This document shows, piece by piece, positions 8,275-15,362 of a DNA stretch of 64,000 nucleotides. The position numbers and the translations under genes are program-made. Positions within the stretch are counted from its first letter, which is position 1, and every line of letters begins with the position of its first letter. The stretch is from Maribacter algarum (ex Lu et al. 2025) (nom. illeg.) (GTDB taxonomy: Bacteria > Bacteroidota > Bacteroidia > Flavobacteriales > Flavobacteriaceae): assembly GCA_947495915.1 (NCBI GenBank), contig CANMAW010000001.1, positions 620,001-684,000 on the forward strand, written 5' to 3'. The notes beneath the pieces are model-generated. The model ran no database searches, had not been told where the DNA came from, and worked only from the letters and a program-made list of their open reading frames with translations.

Positions 8275-9309
8275 ATGACCGAAATAAAAATTGATGCCGA
8301 GGGTACCGAAGGAACGGTTCGCCAAATTCAAGCGGTTATTGGGGGTCGTATTGAAGAGCGATGGGGAGAGTACATTCTAACAGTAAATAGCGCTAAAGCT
8401 ACGGGCAGTATTCGGTTTATAACTTTTGATTGGGGAGTAAACCTTTTAGAATATGATATCACTTTTCACGATGAAGTAACATTGATTATGGATGCTTCTG
8501 AATTTAACCCCATTCATTTTACATATTGTCTTGAAGGTTATTGCAAACATCGTTTTGGTAGTCAAACGGAGGAAGATTACCGAACTTTAGAACAGTTTCA
8601 GTCTGTAATTATTACTAGCCGTGATGGTGGTTATAACTATGGTTATTTCCCAAAGGATAAAAAATTAGCAATTAACGTTATACAAATAACACGTAAAAAG
8701 TTTCTTAAAAAGAGACTCAATAATGTTGATGAGTTAAATAGAAAATTATATGAAGTTTTTTTAGACACTGACCATGAAAGTGCGTTCGCCTATTATGGCA
8801 CCTATAATTTAAAACTAGCAGATAAAATCAGCGCCTTGAGAAAAGTGAAAACTAAAGGGATGATTCGAATAATGAAAATCGAGGGATTGGTTTACGAAAT
8901 ACTTTCTGCTCATATTCTGCAACATGATAAAGATTTTAAAAACAAAATGCCCGCAACAACTTTAATTCGAAGTGAATTAAAGATGGTTAGAAAGATGGCA
9001 AAAATGATTGTTAAAGACCCTTCAAAAGATTATTCTTTAGAGTTGTTAGCCCTTGAATCTGGGCTTTCACAAGCCAAATTACAAGAAGGGTTTAAATTAC
9101 TTTATACGCGTACAGTAACCGAATATATTCGACACATTCGACTTGAAGCTGCTCGCGACTATATTCGTACTACAGATTTAAATATTTCTCAAATAGTGTA
9201 TACTATAGGTTTTAGTAGTCGAAGTTATTTTTCTAAAATTTTTAAAAGAAAGTACGGTATTAGTCCGAGTGAATTTCAAAATCATGTTCGAGTTCCTTTA
9301 GAATTATAA
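8275..9309 (+). CDS. AraC-family transcriptional regulator
   Basis: 344 aa. The N-terminal about 220 residues are a divergent sensing domain with a beta-rich part (residues about 30-130), no membrane helix. The C-terminal about 85 residues hold the two helix-turn-helix motifs: SLELLALESGLSQAKLQEGF and ISQIVYTIGFSSRSYFSKIF, ending in KRKYGISPSEF, the AraC signature. Ligand and targets are unknown. It faces the DUF6327/holin/YtxH genes with a shared terminator and sits beside dps-mscS, so these stress genes are plausible targets, but this is inference. Confidence 0.9.
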   Translation: MTEIKIDAEGTEGTVRQIQAVIGGRIEERWGEYILTVNSAKATGSIRFITFDWGVNLLEYDITFHDEVTLIMDASEFNPIHFTYCLEGYCKHRFGSQTEEDYRTLEQFQSVIITSRDGGYNYGYFPKDKKLAINVIQITRKKFLKKRLNNVDELNRKLYEVFLDTDHESAFAYYGTYNLKLADKISALRKVKTKGMIRIMKIEGLVYEILSAHILQHDKDFKNKMPATTLIRSELKMVRKMAKMIVKDPSKDYSLELLALESGLSQAKLQEGFKLLYTRTVTEYIRHIRLEAARDYIRTTDLNISQIVYTIGFSSRSYFSKIFKRKYGISPSEFQNHVRVPLEL

Positions 9310-9310
9310 C

Positions 9311-9337
9311 AAAAAAACGCACAATTATGTGCGTTTC
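9311..9337. terminator. Bidirectional terminator
   Basis: AAACGCACA and TGTGCGTTT pair around ATTAT. A run of A lies on the left, giving a T-run on the minus strand. It separates the convergent AraC gene and the DUF6327 operon. Confidence 0.7.
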
Positions 9338-9381
9338 TCATTGCTGATAGTATAACCTTAACCTGACCATAATACTTGTTA

Positions 9382-9582
9382 CTATCGCAATATTTTTCTA
9401 ATGAGATATAGTACCCCATATTTTTTTACGGCAGAAAAAGCAGTGCTCAACCAGTTGTATGAACTGAAGTCATTTTTAACATCGTGTTTTAAACTTTTCA
9501 TTTCTTCCCAGGCAATTTGCCGTTCAAGATTTAATCGTTTTAAATCTTGATTTATGTCTTTAATAGAGCTGTATGTTTTCAT
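9382..9582 (-). CDS. DUF6327-like small protein
   Basis: 66 aa, charged N-terminal helix (SIKDINQDLKRLNLERQIAWEEM) then a short WLSTAFSAVKKYG amphipathic end. It resembles the small DUF6327 proteins that in Flavobacteria follow holin-X/YtxH genes. Its start lies directly next to the stop of the holin-like gene, so it is the third gene of that operon. The role is unknown; a membrane-associated partner of the two upstream proteins is inferred. Confidence 0.7.
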   Translation of the reverse strand: MKTYSSIKDINQDLKRLNLERQIAWEEMKSLKHDVKNDFSSYNWLSTAFSAVKKYGVLYLIRKILR

Positions 9583-9930
9583 TTAATCGAAAAAGGTTTT
9601 TGCTGTTGTTTTAATAACCGCAGTGTCAATTTTGCCTCTTAAAAAGTATACAAGGATTGATAGTATGAATAAAAAGCCGCCTACAATGATACAAGCTAAT
9701 GAGGTGTTGTCAATTACCTCAGCTAAAGCTATTGTACCACTAACAATAAAGAATATGAACCCTAGAAATAAGAGCACTCCGATTATTGCTATTTTGCATA
9801 GCATACTTACTGTTAAAGTAAGCTGTTGAAAAACCTTTAGTTTATAATATTCTTGAGTTTTTTTTAGATACACTTCACCGGTATCAACAGCTTTTTCAGA
9901 AGTTTCATTTAAAGATTGAATAATACTCAT
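9583..9930 (-). CDS. Holin-X/YqjE-like two-helix membrane protein
   Basis: 115 aa. Amphipathic N-terminal helix (residues 1-35), then two hydrophobic helices (about 42-68 and 76-97) joined by a short turn, then a charged end. This is the pattern of the Actinobacterial phage holin family/YqjE, which despite the name is a common chromosomal stress-gene family. The start overlaps the YtxH stop (TAATG). No phage genes are near. Confidence 0.8.
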   Translation of the reverse strand: MSIIQSLNETSEKAVDTGEVYLKKTQEYYKLKVFQQLTLTVSMLCKIAIIGVLLFLGFIFFIVSGTIALAEVIDNTSLACIIVGGFLFILSILVYFLRGKIDTAVIKTTAKTFFD

Positions 9931-10271
9931 TATGACGTTTTCTGAAGCTTTTTATTTTTCAATTTTAATTCAGCTAATTTCTTTTCTAAAGTGGTAATCA
10001 CTTCTTCGGTTTTATAGCTTGCGTCAGAAACGATATGATTCATTTTATGCTCTAAAGTATCTGATTTTGAAGCTAGGGTAGTAGCAGCTCTATCTCTTAA
10101 ATCAATCGCCGTTTCTTCTAAATTATCCTTAGCGGCAATAGCTTTTTCAGCGATTTTCTTTCTAGTATTCTCACCTTTATCTGGCGCAAATAATATACCT
10201 AAGGCAGCTCCGATTGCTGAACCTGCAATTATTCCTGCTATTGTACTCGTTGTATTTCCCATTGTCTTCAT
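9930..10271 (-). CDS. YtxH-domain protein
   Basis: 113 aa. Starts with a Gly/Ala-rich transmembrane segment (IAGIIAGSAIGAALGILFAP) immediately followed by DKGENTRKKI, the YtxH/gas-vesicle-like signature. The rest is a long charged coiled coil rich in Lys and Glu. YtxH proteins are general-stress proteins in Bacillus; the molecular function is unknown. First gene of the three-gene stress operon. A start at codon 4 (MGNTTST) is equally possible. The leader upstream contains an unusual hairpin. Confidence 0.85.
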   Translation of the reverse strand: MKTMGNTTSTIAGIIAGSAIGAALGILFAPDKGENTRKKIAEKAIAAKDNLEETAIDLRDRAATTLASKSDTLEHKMNHIVSDASYKTEEVITTLEKKLAELKLKNKKLQKTS

Positions 10272-10452
10272 ATTTTAATTTAATCATGATGACCTTCATC
10301 ATTCAACACAAAGATCACAAGAAGGCCTTATTTCGTTTAGCTCATATAACATAATTGTTAACGCCTATGAAATATTCTGAGAAAAAAGAAGTGTGGTCGT
10401 ACTTTAGACAGGTTATATCCAATACTGTAAGTGGTATTCTAATTAAAAAGAC

Positions 10453-10478
10453 AAAGCCAGTGTGGAGACACTGGCTTT
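10453..10478 (-). terminator. Perfect 11-bp hairpin with T-run on minus strand
   Basis: AAAGCCAGTGT (10453-10463) pairs with ACACTGGCTTT (10468-10478), loop GGAG. On the minus strand GTCTTTTT follows. No protein gene lies directly upstream in that direction. Confidence 0.65.
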
Positions 10479-10784
10479 AAAACAAACTAACTCAAACTCG
10501 ACTAACGCAATAATCACAGTGCAAATATCAACAAGAGATTATCTTTTAAGGTTAACTAAACTTAATTGCTACATTATATTAATGTTTAACCTTTTTTTGC
10601 TTAAACCTTGAATATCAATAAACAAGAGCGCTATGATTTCTTGATATTAGAGCTATTTCTATATGCTTTATGCACGTTTTACAGCAAATAATTTTGAATA
10701 AGTGAGCTTGTAAGTGACTGATAATGAGTTGTTGTTTAACAAAAAGATTACAACAATTTGATAACAAGTATTTTACAAAACCTT
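10453..10784 (-). ncRNA. Candidate small RNA or attenuated leader of the YtxH operon
   Basis: The 695-base gap between YtxH and the metallophosphoesterase has no convincing gene. On the minus strand it has a good promoter (10790-10823) and, about 330 bases downstream, a perfect 11-bp hairpin followed by TTTTT. No start codon with a usable frame lies between them. The hairpin is 182 bases before YtxH. Either a roughly 330-nt RNA ends there, or the hairpin attenuates the YtxH operon. It does not match tmRNA or RNase P motifs that I could see. Confidence 0.35.
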
Positions 10785-10789
10785 AAAAC

Positions 10790-10823
10790 CAAATATACTT
10801 GAAGGAGTAAGTTTATTTACAAA
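10790..10823 (-). promoter_or_regulatory. Minus-strand promoter in the long gap
   Basis: Read on the minus strand: TTTG (10820-10823), 22 bases, TATATTTG (10790-10797), a full match to the Bacteroidota pattern. Confidence 0.45.
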
Positions 10824-10966
10824 CTTTGACCTTATGAATATTCTTCGTTGCAAAAGATGTTAAATAGCAGTTCATACCATGTTGGTCGATTATTTAATTC
10901 AGCGAAACTACTGCATCCATTAGAACCATCTTTTTATAATTCAAATTACAATACCCTAGCATATTT

Positions 10967-11827
10967 ATGAAAAAAAGACCAGTTGATCTCGTTGTAATCT
11001 CTGATGTGCATTTAGGCACTTATGGCTGTCATGCGAAAGAATTGTTGGCTTATATGAAGTCTATAAAACCTAAACAAGTAGTATTAAACGGAGACATCAT
11101 AGATATTTGGCAGTTTAATAAACGATACTGGCCAAAATCGCATATGAAGGTAGTAAAGCTTTTAATGCAATGGATTTCTAAGGGAATTAGGGTTCATTAT
11201 ATCACAGGAAATCACGATGAAATGTTAAGAAAATTTGTCGGATTTAAACTCGGTTCATTTTCAATTTCAAACAAAATTGTGCTACCTCTTCATGGTAAAA
11301 AAGCATGGATGTTTCACGGAGATGTTTTTGATGTTACTATGCAACATTCTAAATGGATTGCAAAACTCGGTGCCATGGGTTACGATTCGTTGATTTTACT
11401 TAACCGTTTTGTCAATTTTATTAGTAAGAAAATGGGTAAAGGGCCTGTTTCAATGTCTAAAAAAATTAAAAACGGAGTAAAATCTGCTATTAAGTTTATT
11501 GGCGACTTTGAACAAACAGCGGCTGATATTGCCATAGAAAAGAATTTTCAATATGTAGTTTGTGGGCATATTCATCAACCACAAATCAGAACAATTACGA
11601 CTGAAAAAGGCGCTGTGGTTTATCTAAACTCTGGTGATTGGGTAGAAAATTTAACTGCTTTAGAATACCATAGAGGTAAGTGGAAATTATACCAGTATAG
11701 TGAAGATGTTAATACTCAAGTTGATAAATACGATGTCAAAGACCCTCTTGAAGACCTAGAGAAGAATGCTCTTTTTGAAAGCTTAATGGAAGAATTTAAT
11801 AATCTTGAAGAAAGCAATAGTTACTAA
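10967..11827 (+). CDS. Calcineurin-like metallophosphoesterase (LpxH-like)
   Basis: 286 aa, soluble. Metal-binding motifs in order: ISDVHLGTYG (start), NGDIIDIW, TGNHDEML, FHGDVFD, CGHIHQPQ. This arrangement resembles UDP-2,3-diacylglucosamine diphosphatase (LpxH), but a second, closer LpxH is encoded at 54019-54792, so this one probably acts on another phospho- or nucleotide-sugar ester. It is the first gene of an operon with a MurG-like glycosyltransferase (22 bases after) and a GH1 glucosidase, pointing to glycoconjugate or glycolipid metabolism. Confidence 0.85.
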   Translation: MKKRPVDLVVISDVHLGTYGCHAKELLAYMKSIKPKQVVLNGDIIDIWQFNKRYWPKSHMKVVKLLMQWISKGIRVHYITGNHDEMLRKFVGFKLGSFSISNKIVLPLHGKKAWMFHGDVFDVTMQHSKWIAKLGAMGYDSLILLNRFVNFISKKMGKGPVSMSKKIKNGVKSAIKFIGDFEQTAADIAIEKNFQYVVCGHIHQPQIRTITTEKGAVVYLNSGDWVENLTALEYHRGKWKLYQYSEDVNTQVDKYDVKDPLEDLEKNALFESLMEEFNNLEESNSY

Positions 11828-11849
11828 TTTTTATCAAAATTGACGATAT

Positions 11850-12860
11850 ATGAAAGTGCTCTATGCCATACAAGGAACCGGAAATGGTCATTTGAGTCGT
11901 GCTCGTGATATTATACCTATTCTACAAAAGAAAAATATTGAACTCGATTTATTAGTAAGTGGTACTCAAGCTGATATTAAGATTCCGTATCCTATAAAGT
12001 ATAAACTGAACGGGTGGAGTTTTATTTTTGGTAAAAAAGGCGGCGTTGATATGTGGCGAACATACCTAAAAAGTAATACAGCCCGATTTCAGCGTGAAAT
12101 AAAAAGTATACCTATTTCTGATTACGATCTTGTAATCAATGATTTTGAACCTGTTTCTGCATGGGCCTGCAAATTAATAAATAAGCCTTGTATTGGTTTT
12201 AGTCATCAAGGGGCAGTATTGGGCTTCAATGTTCCAAAACCAAAAAAAAAAGATCTTCTAGGCAGGTTAATCCTTCAAAAATATGCTCCGATCACCAAAG
12301 GCTTTGGTTTGCATTTTAAAGCTTACAGCGAACGCATTTTTACACCAGTTATACGGCAAGAAATAAGGAATACAACACGTACAAATGGTAAACATTATAC
12401 GGTTTACTTACCATCTTATAGCGACGAAAAGATTTTAAATATTCTTTCAAAAGTAAAATCTGTTCAATGGGAAGTTTTTTCAAAACATACCGAGTCTAAT
12501 TATTTCTGGAAAAATATTTCAATACAAAAAATCAACAATGAAGCATTTATAAAAAGTATGGCTTCGAGTAAAGGTATACTTTGTGGTGCTGGTTTTGAAA
12601 CGCCCGCAGAAGCCTTATTCATGGGTAAAAAATTAATGGTTATTCCGATGAAAAGTCAATATGAACAGCAATGCAATGCTGCAGCATTGAAAGATATGGG
12701 GGTGTCGGTGATCAAATCGCTAAAACTAAAGCATCTTACAAAACTGAAAGAATGGGTAGATAATGACCAAAAAATTGAAGTGCATTACCCTGATATTACT
12801 GAGGCCATTGTAGACCAAATTCTTGATGAAGTACCACTTCTTGCCACTGCTAATAAATAG
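11850..12860 (+). CDS. MurG-like (GT28-type) glycosyltransferase
   Basis: 336 aa. Starts MKVLYAIQGTGNGHLSRA, the N-terminal GT-B motif with the glycine loop and His seen in MurG/UGT-like enzymes. The C-terminal half has CGAGFETPAEALFMGKKLM followed by EQQCNAAAL, the nucleotide-sugar donor site pattern. No membrane helix; probably works at the inner face of the membrane. Acceptor unknown. It stands between a metallophosphoesterase and a cytosolic beta-glucosidase, so it may build a glycosylated lipid or glycan that the other two trim. Confidence 0.83.
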   Translation: MKVLYAIQGTGNGHLSRARDIIPILQKKNIELDLLVSGTQADIKIPYPIKYKLNGWSFIFGKKGGVDMWRTYLKSNTARFQREIKSIPISDYDLVINDFEPVSAWACKLINKPCIGFSHQGAVLGFNVPKPKKKDLLGRLILQKYAPITKGFGLHFKAYSERIFTPVIRQEIRNTTRTNGKHYTVYLPSYSDEKILNILSKVKSVQWEVFSKHTESNYFWKNISIQKINNEAFIKSMASSKGILCGAGFETPAEALFMGKKLMVIPMKSQYEQQCNAAALKDMGVSVIKSLKLKHLTKLKEWVDNDQKIEVHYPDITEAIVDQILDEVPLLATANK

Positions 12861-12893
12861 CTACAATACATTCTAATACCTAATTCAACAGAT

Positions 12894-14225
12894 TTGAAAA
12901 AAAAAGATTTTGGTGAAAATTTCATATGGGGAGTTTCTACTGCAGCTTATCAAATAGAAGGGGCATATTTATCTGAGGGAAAGAAAGCATCAATATGGGA
13001 CGAGTTTACTTCGAAGCCAAAAAAAATCTATGAAAACCAAAATGGGCAAGTAGCATGTGATTTCTATCATCGTTATAAAGAAGACATTCTTATGATGAAG
13101 AAAATGAATATAAAGAACTATCGTTTTTCTATCTCCTGGTCAAGAATAATTCCGAATGGTACTGGTGCACTTAATGAAGCGGGAATCAATTTTTATAATG
13201 AAGTAATTGATTTTTGCCTAGCCTGTGAAATTACTCCGTGGGTCACTCTGTATCATTGGGATTTGCCCCAAGAATTAGAAAACAAAGGCGGGTGGGTGAA
13301 TAGAGCCATCTTAGAATGGTTCTCAGAGTATGTAAAGGTTTGCGCAATACGTTTTGGAGATAGGGTAAAGAACTGGATGGTTTTAAATGAGCCCATGGTA
13401 TTTACTGGTGCTGGCTATTTTTTGGGTGTTCATGCTCCTGGTCGCACTGGCTTGAAAAATTTCTTACCCGCCATGCATCATGCAACCCTTTGTCAATCGC
13501 TTGGTGGAAAAATCTTAAAAACTTACGTTGTCAACGCAAATGTTGGTACCACTTTTTCGTGTTCTCAAATAACTGCACATTCTGATAGTGATAAAGATAT
13601 TAGAGCTGCTAAAAGAGCTGACACCCTAATTAATCGTTTGTTTATTGAACCTGCATTAGGAATGGGATATCCTGTGGAAGATTTAAAGGTTTTAAAAAAA
13701 CTTGAAAAACACCAATACCCTGAAGATGCTGATAATATAATCTTTGATTTTGATTTTATAGGAATTCAGAATTATACTCGAGAGGTTATACGACATAGCT
13801 ATGGAGTACCCTATTTACGTGCAAAGATTGTACCTGCAGAAGAACGTGATGTGCCCCTCACCGAAATGAAATGGGAAGTTCATCCACTCAGTATTTATGC
13901 AATGATTGAACAGTTTAATCAGTATAAAAAAGTAAAGAAATTGATCATTACTGAAAATGGCGCTGCCTTTAAAGATACAGTCATCAATGGGCAAGTAAAT
14001 GATAAAGAAAGAACACAGTATTTTATTGATTATTTAAATCAAGTGAATAAAGCAAAAAAGTCAGGGTTTGAGGTGTCGGGTTATTTCGCATGGACATTGA
14101 TGGATAATTTTGAATGGGCAGAAGGCTTTCGCACGCGTTTTGGCTTGGTTCATGTGAATTACGAAACTCAACAGCGAACACTTAAAAAATCTGGACAATG
14201 GTTCGCTGATTTTTTAAAAGGGTAA
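12894..14225 (+). CDS. bglA: GH1 beta-glucosidase, cytosolic
   Basis: 443 aa, starting at TTG 12894 (no in-frame ATG nearby; DFGENFIWGVSTAAYQIEG is the normal GH1 N-terminus). Acid/base Glu166 is in WMVLNEP and nucleophile Glu354 in LIITENGAA, both GH1 signatures; FEWAEGFRTRFG near the end binds the sugar. Full length, no signal peptide, so it acts on imported or internally made glucosides. It follows the glycosyltransferase by 33 bases. Substrate specificity (beta-glucoside, galactoside or glycolipid) is not determined by sequence. Confidence 0.93.
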   Translation: MKKKDFGENFIWGVSTAAYQIEGAYLSEGKKASIWDEFTSKPKKIYENQNGQVACDFYHRYKEDILMMKKMNIKNYRFSISWSRIIPNGTGALNEAGINFYNEVIDFCLACEITPWVTLYHWDLPQELENKGGWVNRAILEWFSEYVKVCAIRFGDRVKNWMVLNEPMVFTGAGYFLGVHAPGRTGLKNFLPAMHHATLCQSLGGKILKTYVVNANVGTTFSCSQITAHSDSDKDIRAAKRADTLINRLFIEPALGMGYPVEDLKVLKKLEKHQYPEDADNIIFDFDFIGIQNYTREVIRHSYGVPYLRAKIVPAEERDVPLTEMKWEVHPLSIYAMIEQFNQYKKVKKLIITENGAAFKDTVINGQVNDKERTQYFIDYLNQVNKAKKSGFEVSGYFAWTLMDNFEWAEGFRTRFGLVHVNYETQQRTLKKSGQWFADFLKG

Positions 14226-14303
14226 ACTTCATCTCAAATTGCAAGACTACAAAAGCATTAGTTATATTTCTTATCGAAAGTTTCTTTGCTATTAGCTGAT
14301 TTT

Positions 14304-14311
14304 TATCTTCG
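14304..14311 (+). promoter_or_regulatory. -7-like element before Kelch gene
   Basis: TATCTTCG differs from TAnnTTTG at one position; a TTTG lies 15 bases upstream (14285-14288). About 21 bases before the start codon. Confidence 0.3.
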
Positions 14312-14332
14312 TAGGTAACTAAAAATAAAACC

Positions 14333-15355
14333 ATGTTTCGAAAGTGTTATTTTGTAATAGGGCTGCTACTTTTCATCAATTGCAAAGAGAAGCACGTTGA
14401 TAAAAAGACTGTAATTGAGAGTAATCAGACCACGAAACAATTAAGCTGGCAGGCTGTTGAATCTTCTGATGATAGTATGCCAATTGAAAGGCATGAGGCG
14501 GCCTTTGTTCGGGTTAATGAAAAATTTTATTTATTAGGAGGTCGCGGTATCAAACCTGTCAGCATTTATGATACAACTACGAAACGTTGGTCGAAAGGAG
14601 CTGAAACTCCTATTGAAATGCACCATTTTCAGCCCGTAGTTTATCAAAACAAAATTTACTGTATTGCCGCCATGACGGGTGAGTGGCCAGATGAAACCCC
14701 AACAACACATATTTATATTTACAATCCTGCAAAAGACGAATGGAAAAAAGGAGACGAAATACCTGCGGCACGTCGAAGAGGTTCTACCGGAAATGTGTTA
14801 TATGAAGGTAAAATTTATTTGGCTTGTGGTATCAAAAATGGACATATTGGCGATCATAAAAAATGGATGGATAGCTATAACCCTGAAACAGGAGAATGGG
14901 AAGTTCTTGAAGATGCTCCCAGGGCTCGCGATCATTTTCAAGCCGTATTGATTGATGGAAAAATAATAGCTGCTGCGGGAAGAAACACTGGTATTATTCC
15001 CGAAGAAGCTTTTGGTGGAACCATTACTGCCGTTGATGCGTATGATATAAATAGTAATACTTGGCAAACCTTACCATATCCAATTCCGACAGAACGAGCA
15101 GGAAATGCAGCTATTGTTTATAATGATGAAGTTTTGATTGTTGGCGGTGAATCAATGAGTCAAGAAAAAGCACATGCTACCGTTGAAGCTCTTGATATGA
15201 AAACAAATAATTGGCGAAAGTTGCCCGACATGACTGAAGGACGCCATGGTTCAGGGCTATTATACTTTGAGGGTGGTATTTATATTGCTTCCGGTTGTGG
15301 AAATCGAGGAGGTAATCCAGAATTGTTTACTATGGAGAAGCTAAGTACGCATTAA
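14333..15355 (+). CDS. Kelch-repeat lipoprotein
   Basis: 340 aa. Lipoprotein signal with Cys17 (LLLFINC). The remainder has five to six Kelch blades. Examples of the repeat core are KFYLLGGRG, KIYCIAAMTG, KIYLACGIKNG, EVLIVGGES and GIYIASGCGNRGG, each followed by a W-bearing strand of the type RWSKGAETP or NWRKLPDM. This forms a beta-propeller at the outer membrane or periplasm. Such proteins bind carbohydrates or sialic-acid-like ligands (for example NanM) or other proteins; ligand unknown. The gene converges on the metalloprotease gene with 7 bases between. Confidence 0.85.
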   Translation: MFRKCYFVIGLLLFINCKEKHVDKKTVIESNQTTKQLSWQAVESSDDSMPIERHEAAFVRVNEKFYLLGGRGIKPVSIYDTTTKRWSKGAETPIEMHHFQPVVYQNKIYCIAAMTGEWPDETPTTHIYIYNPAKDEWKKGDEIPAARRRGSTGNVLYEGKIYLACGIKNGHIGDHKKWMDSYNPETGEWEVLEDAPRARDHFQAVLIDGKIIAAAGRNTGIIPEEAFGGTITAVDAYDINSNTWQTLPYPIPTERAGNAAIVYNDEVLIVGGESMSQEKAHATVEALDMKTNNWRKLPDMTEGRHGSGLLYFEGGIYIASGCGNRGGNPELFTMEKLSTH

Positions 15356-15362
15356 AAAGTGA

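Noticed and set aside
9583-10271. Holin-like and YtxH genes as a prophage remnant
   Set aside because: No phage structural, integrase or lysis genes nearby; both families are common chromosomal stress genes.
10367-10480. 37-codon plus-strand frame in the long gap
   Set aside because: It runs through the perfect hairpin and ends exactly at it; the last residues are encoded by the stem, and no known peptide is matched.
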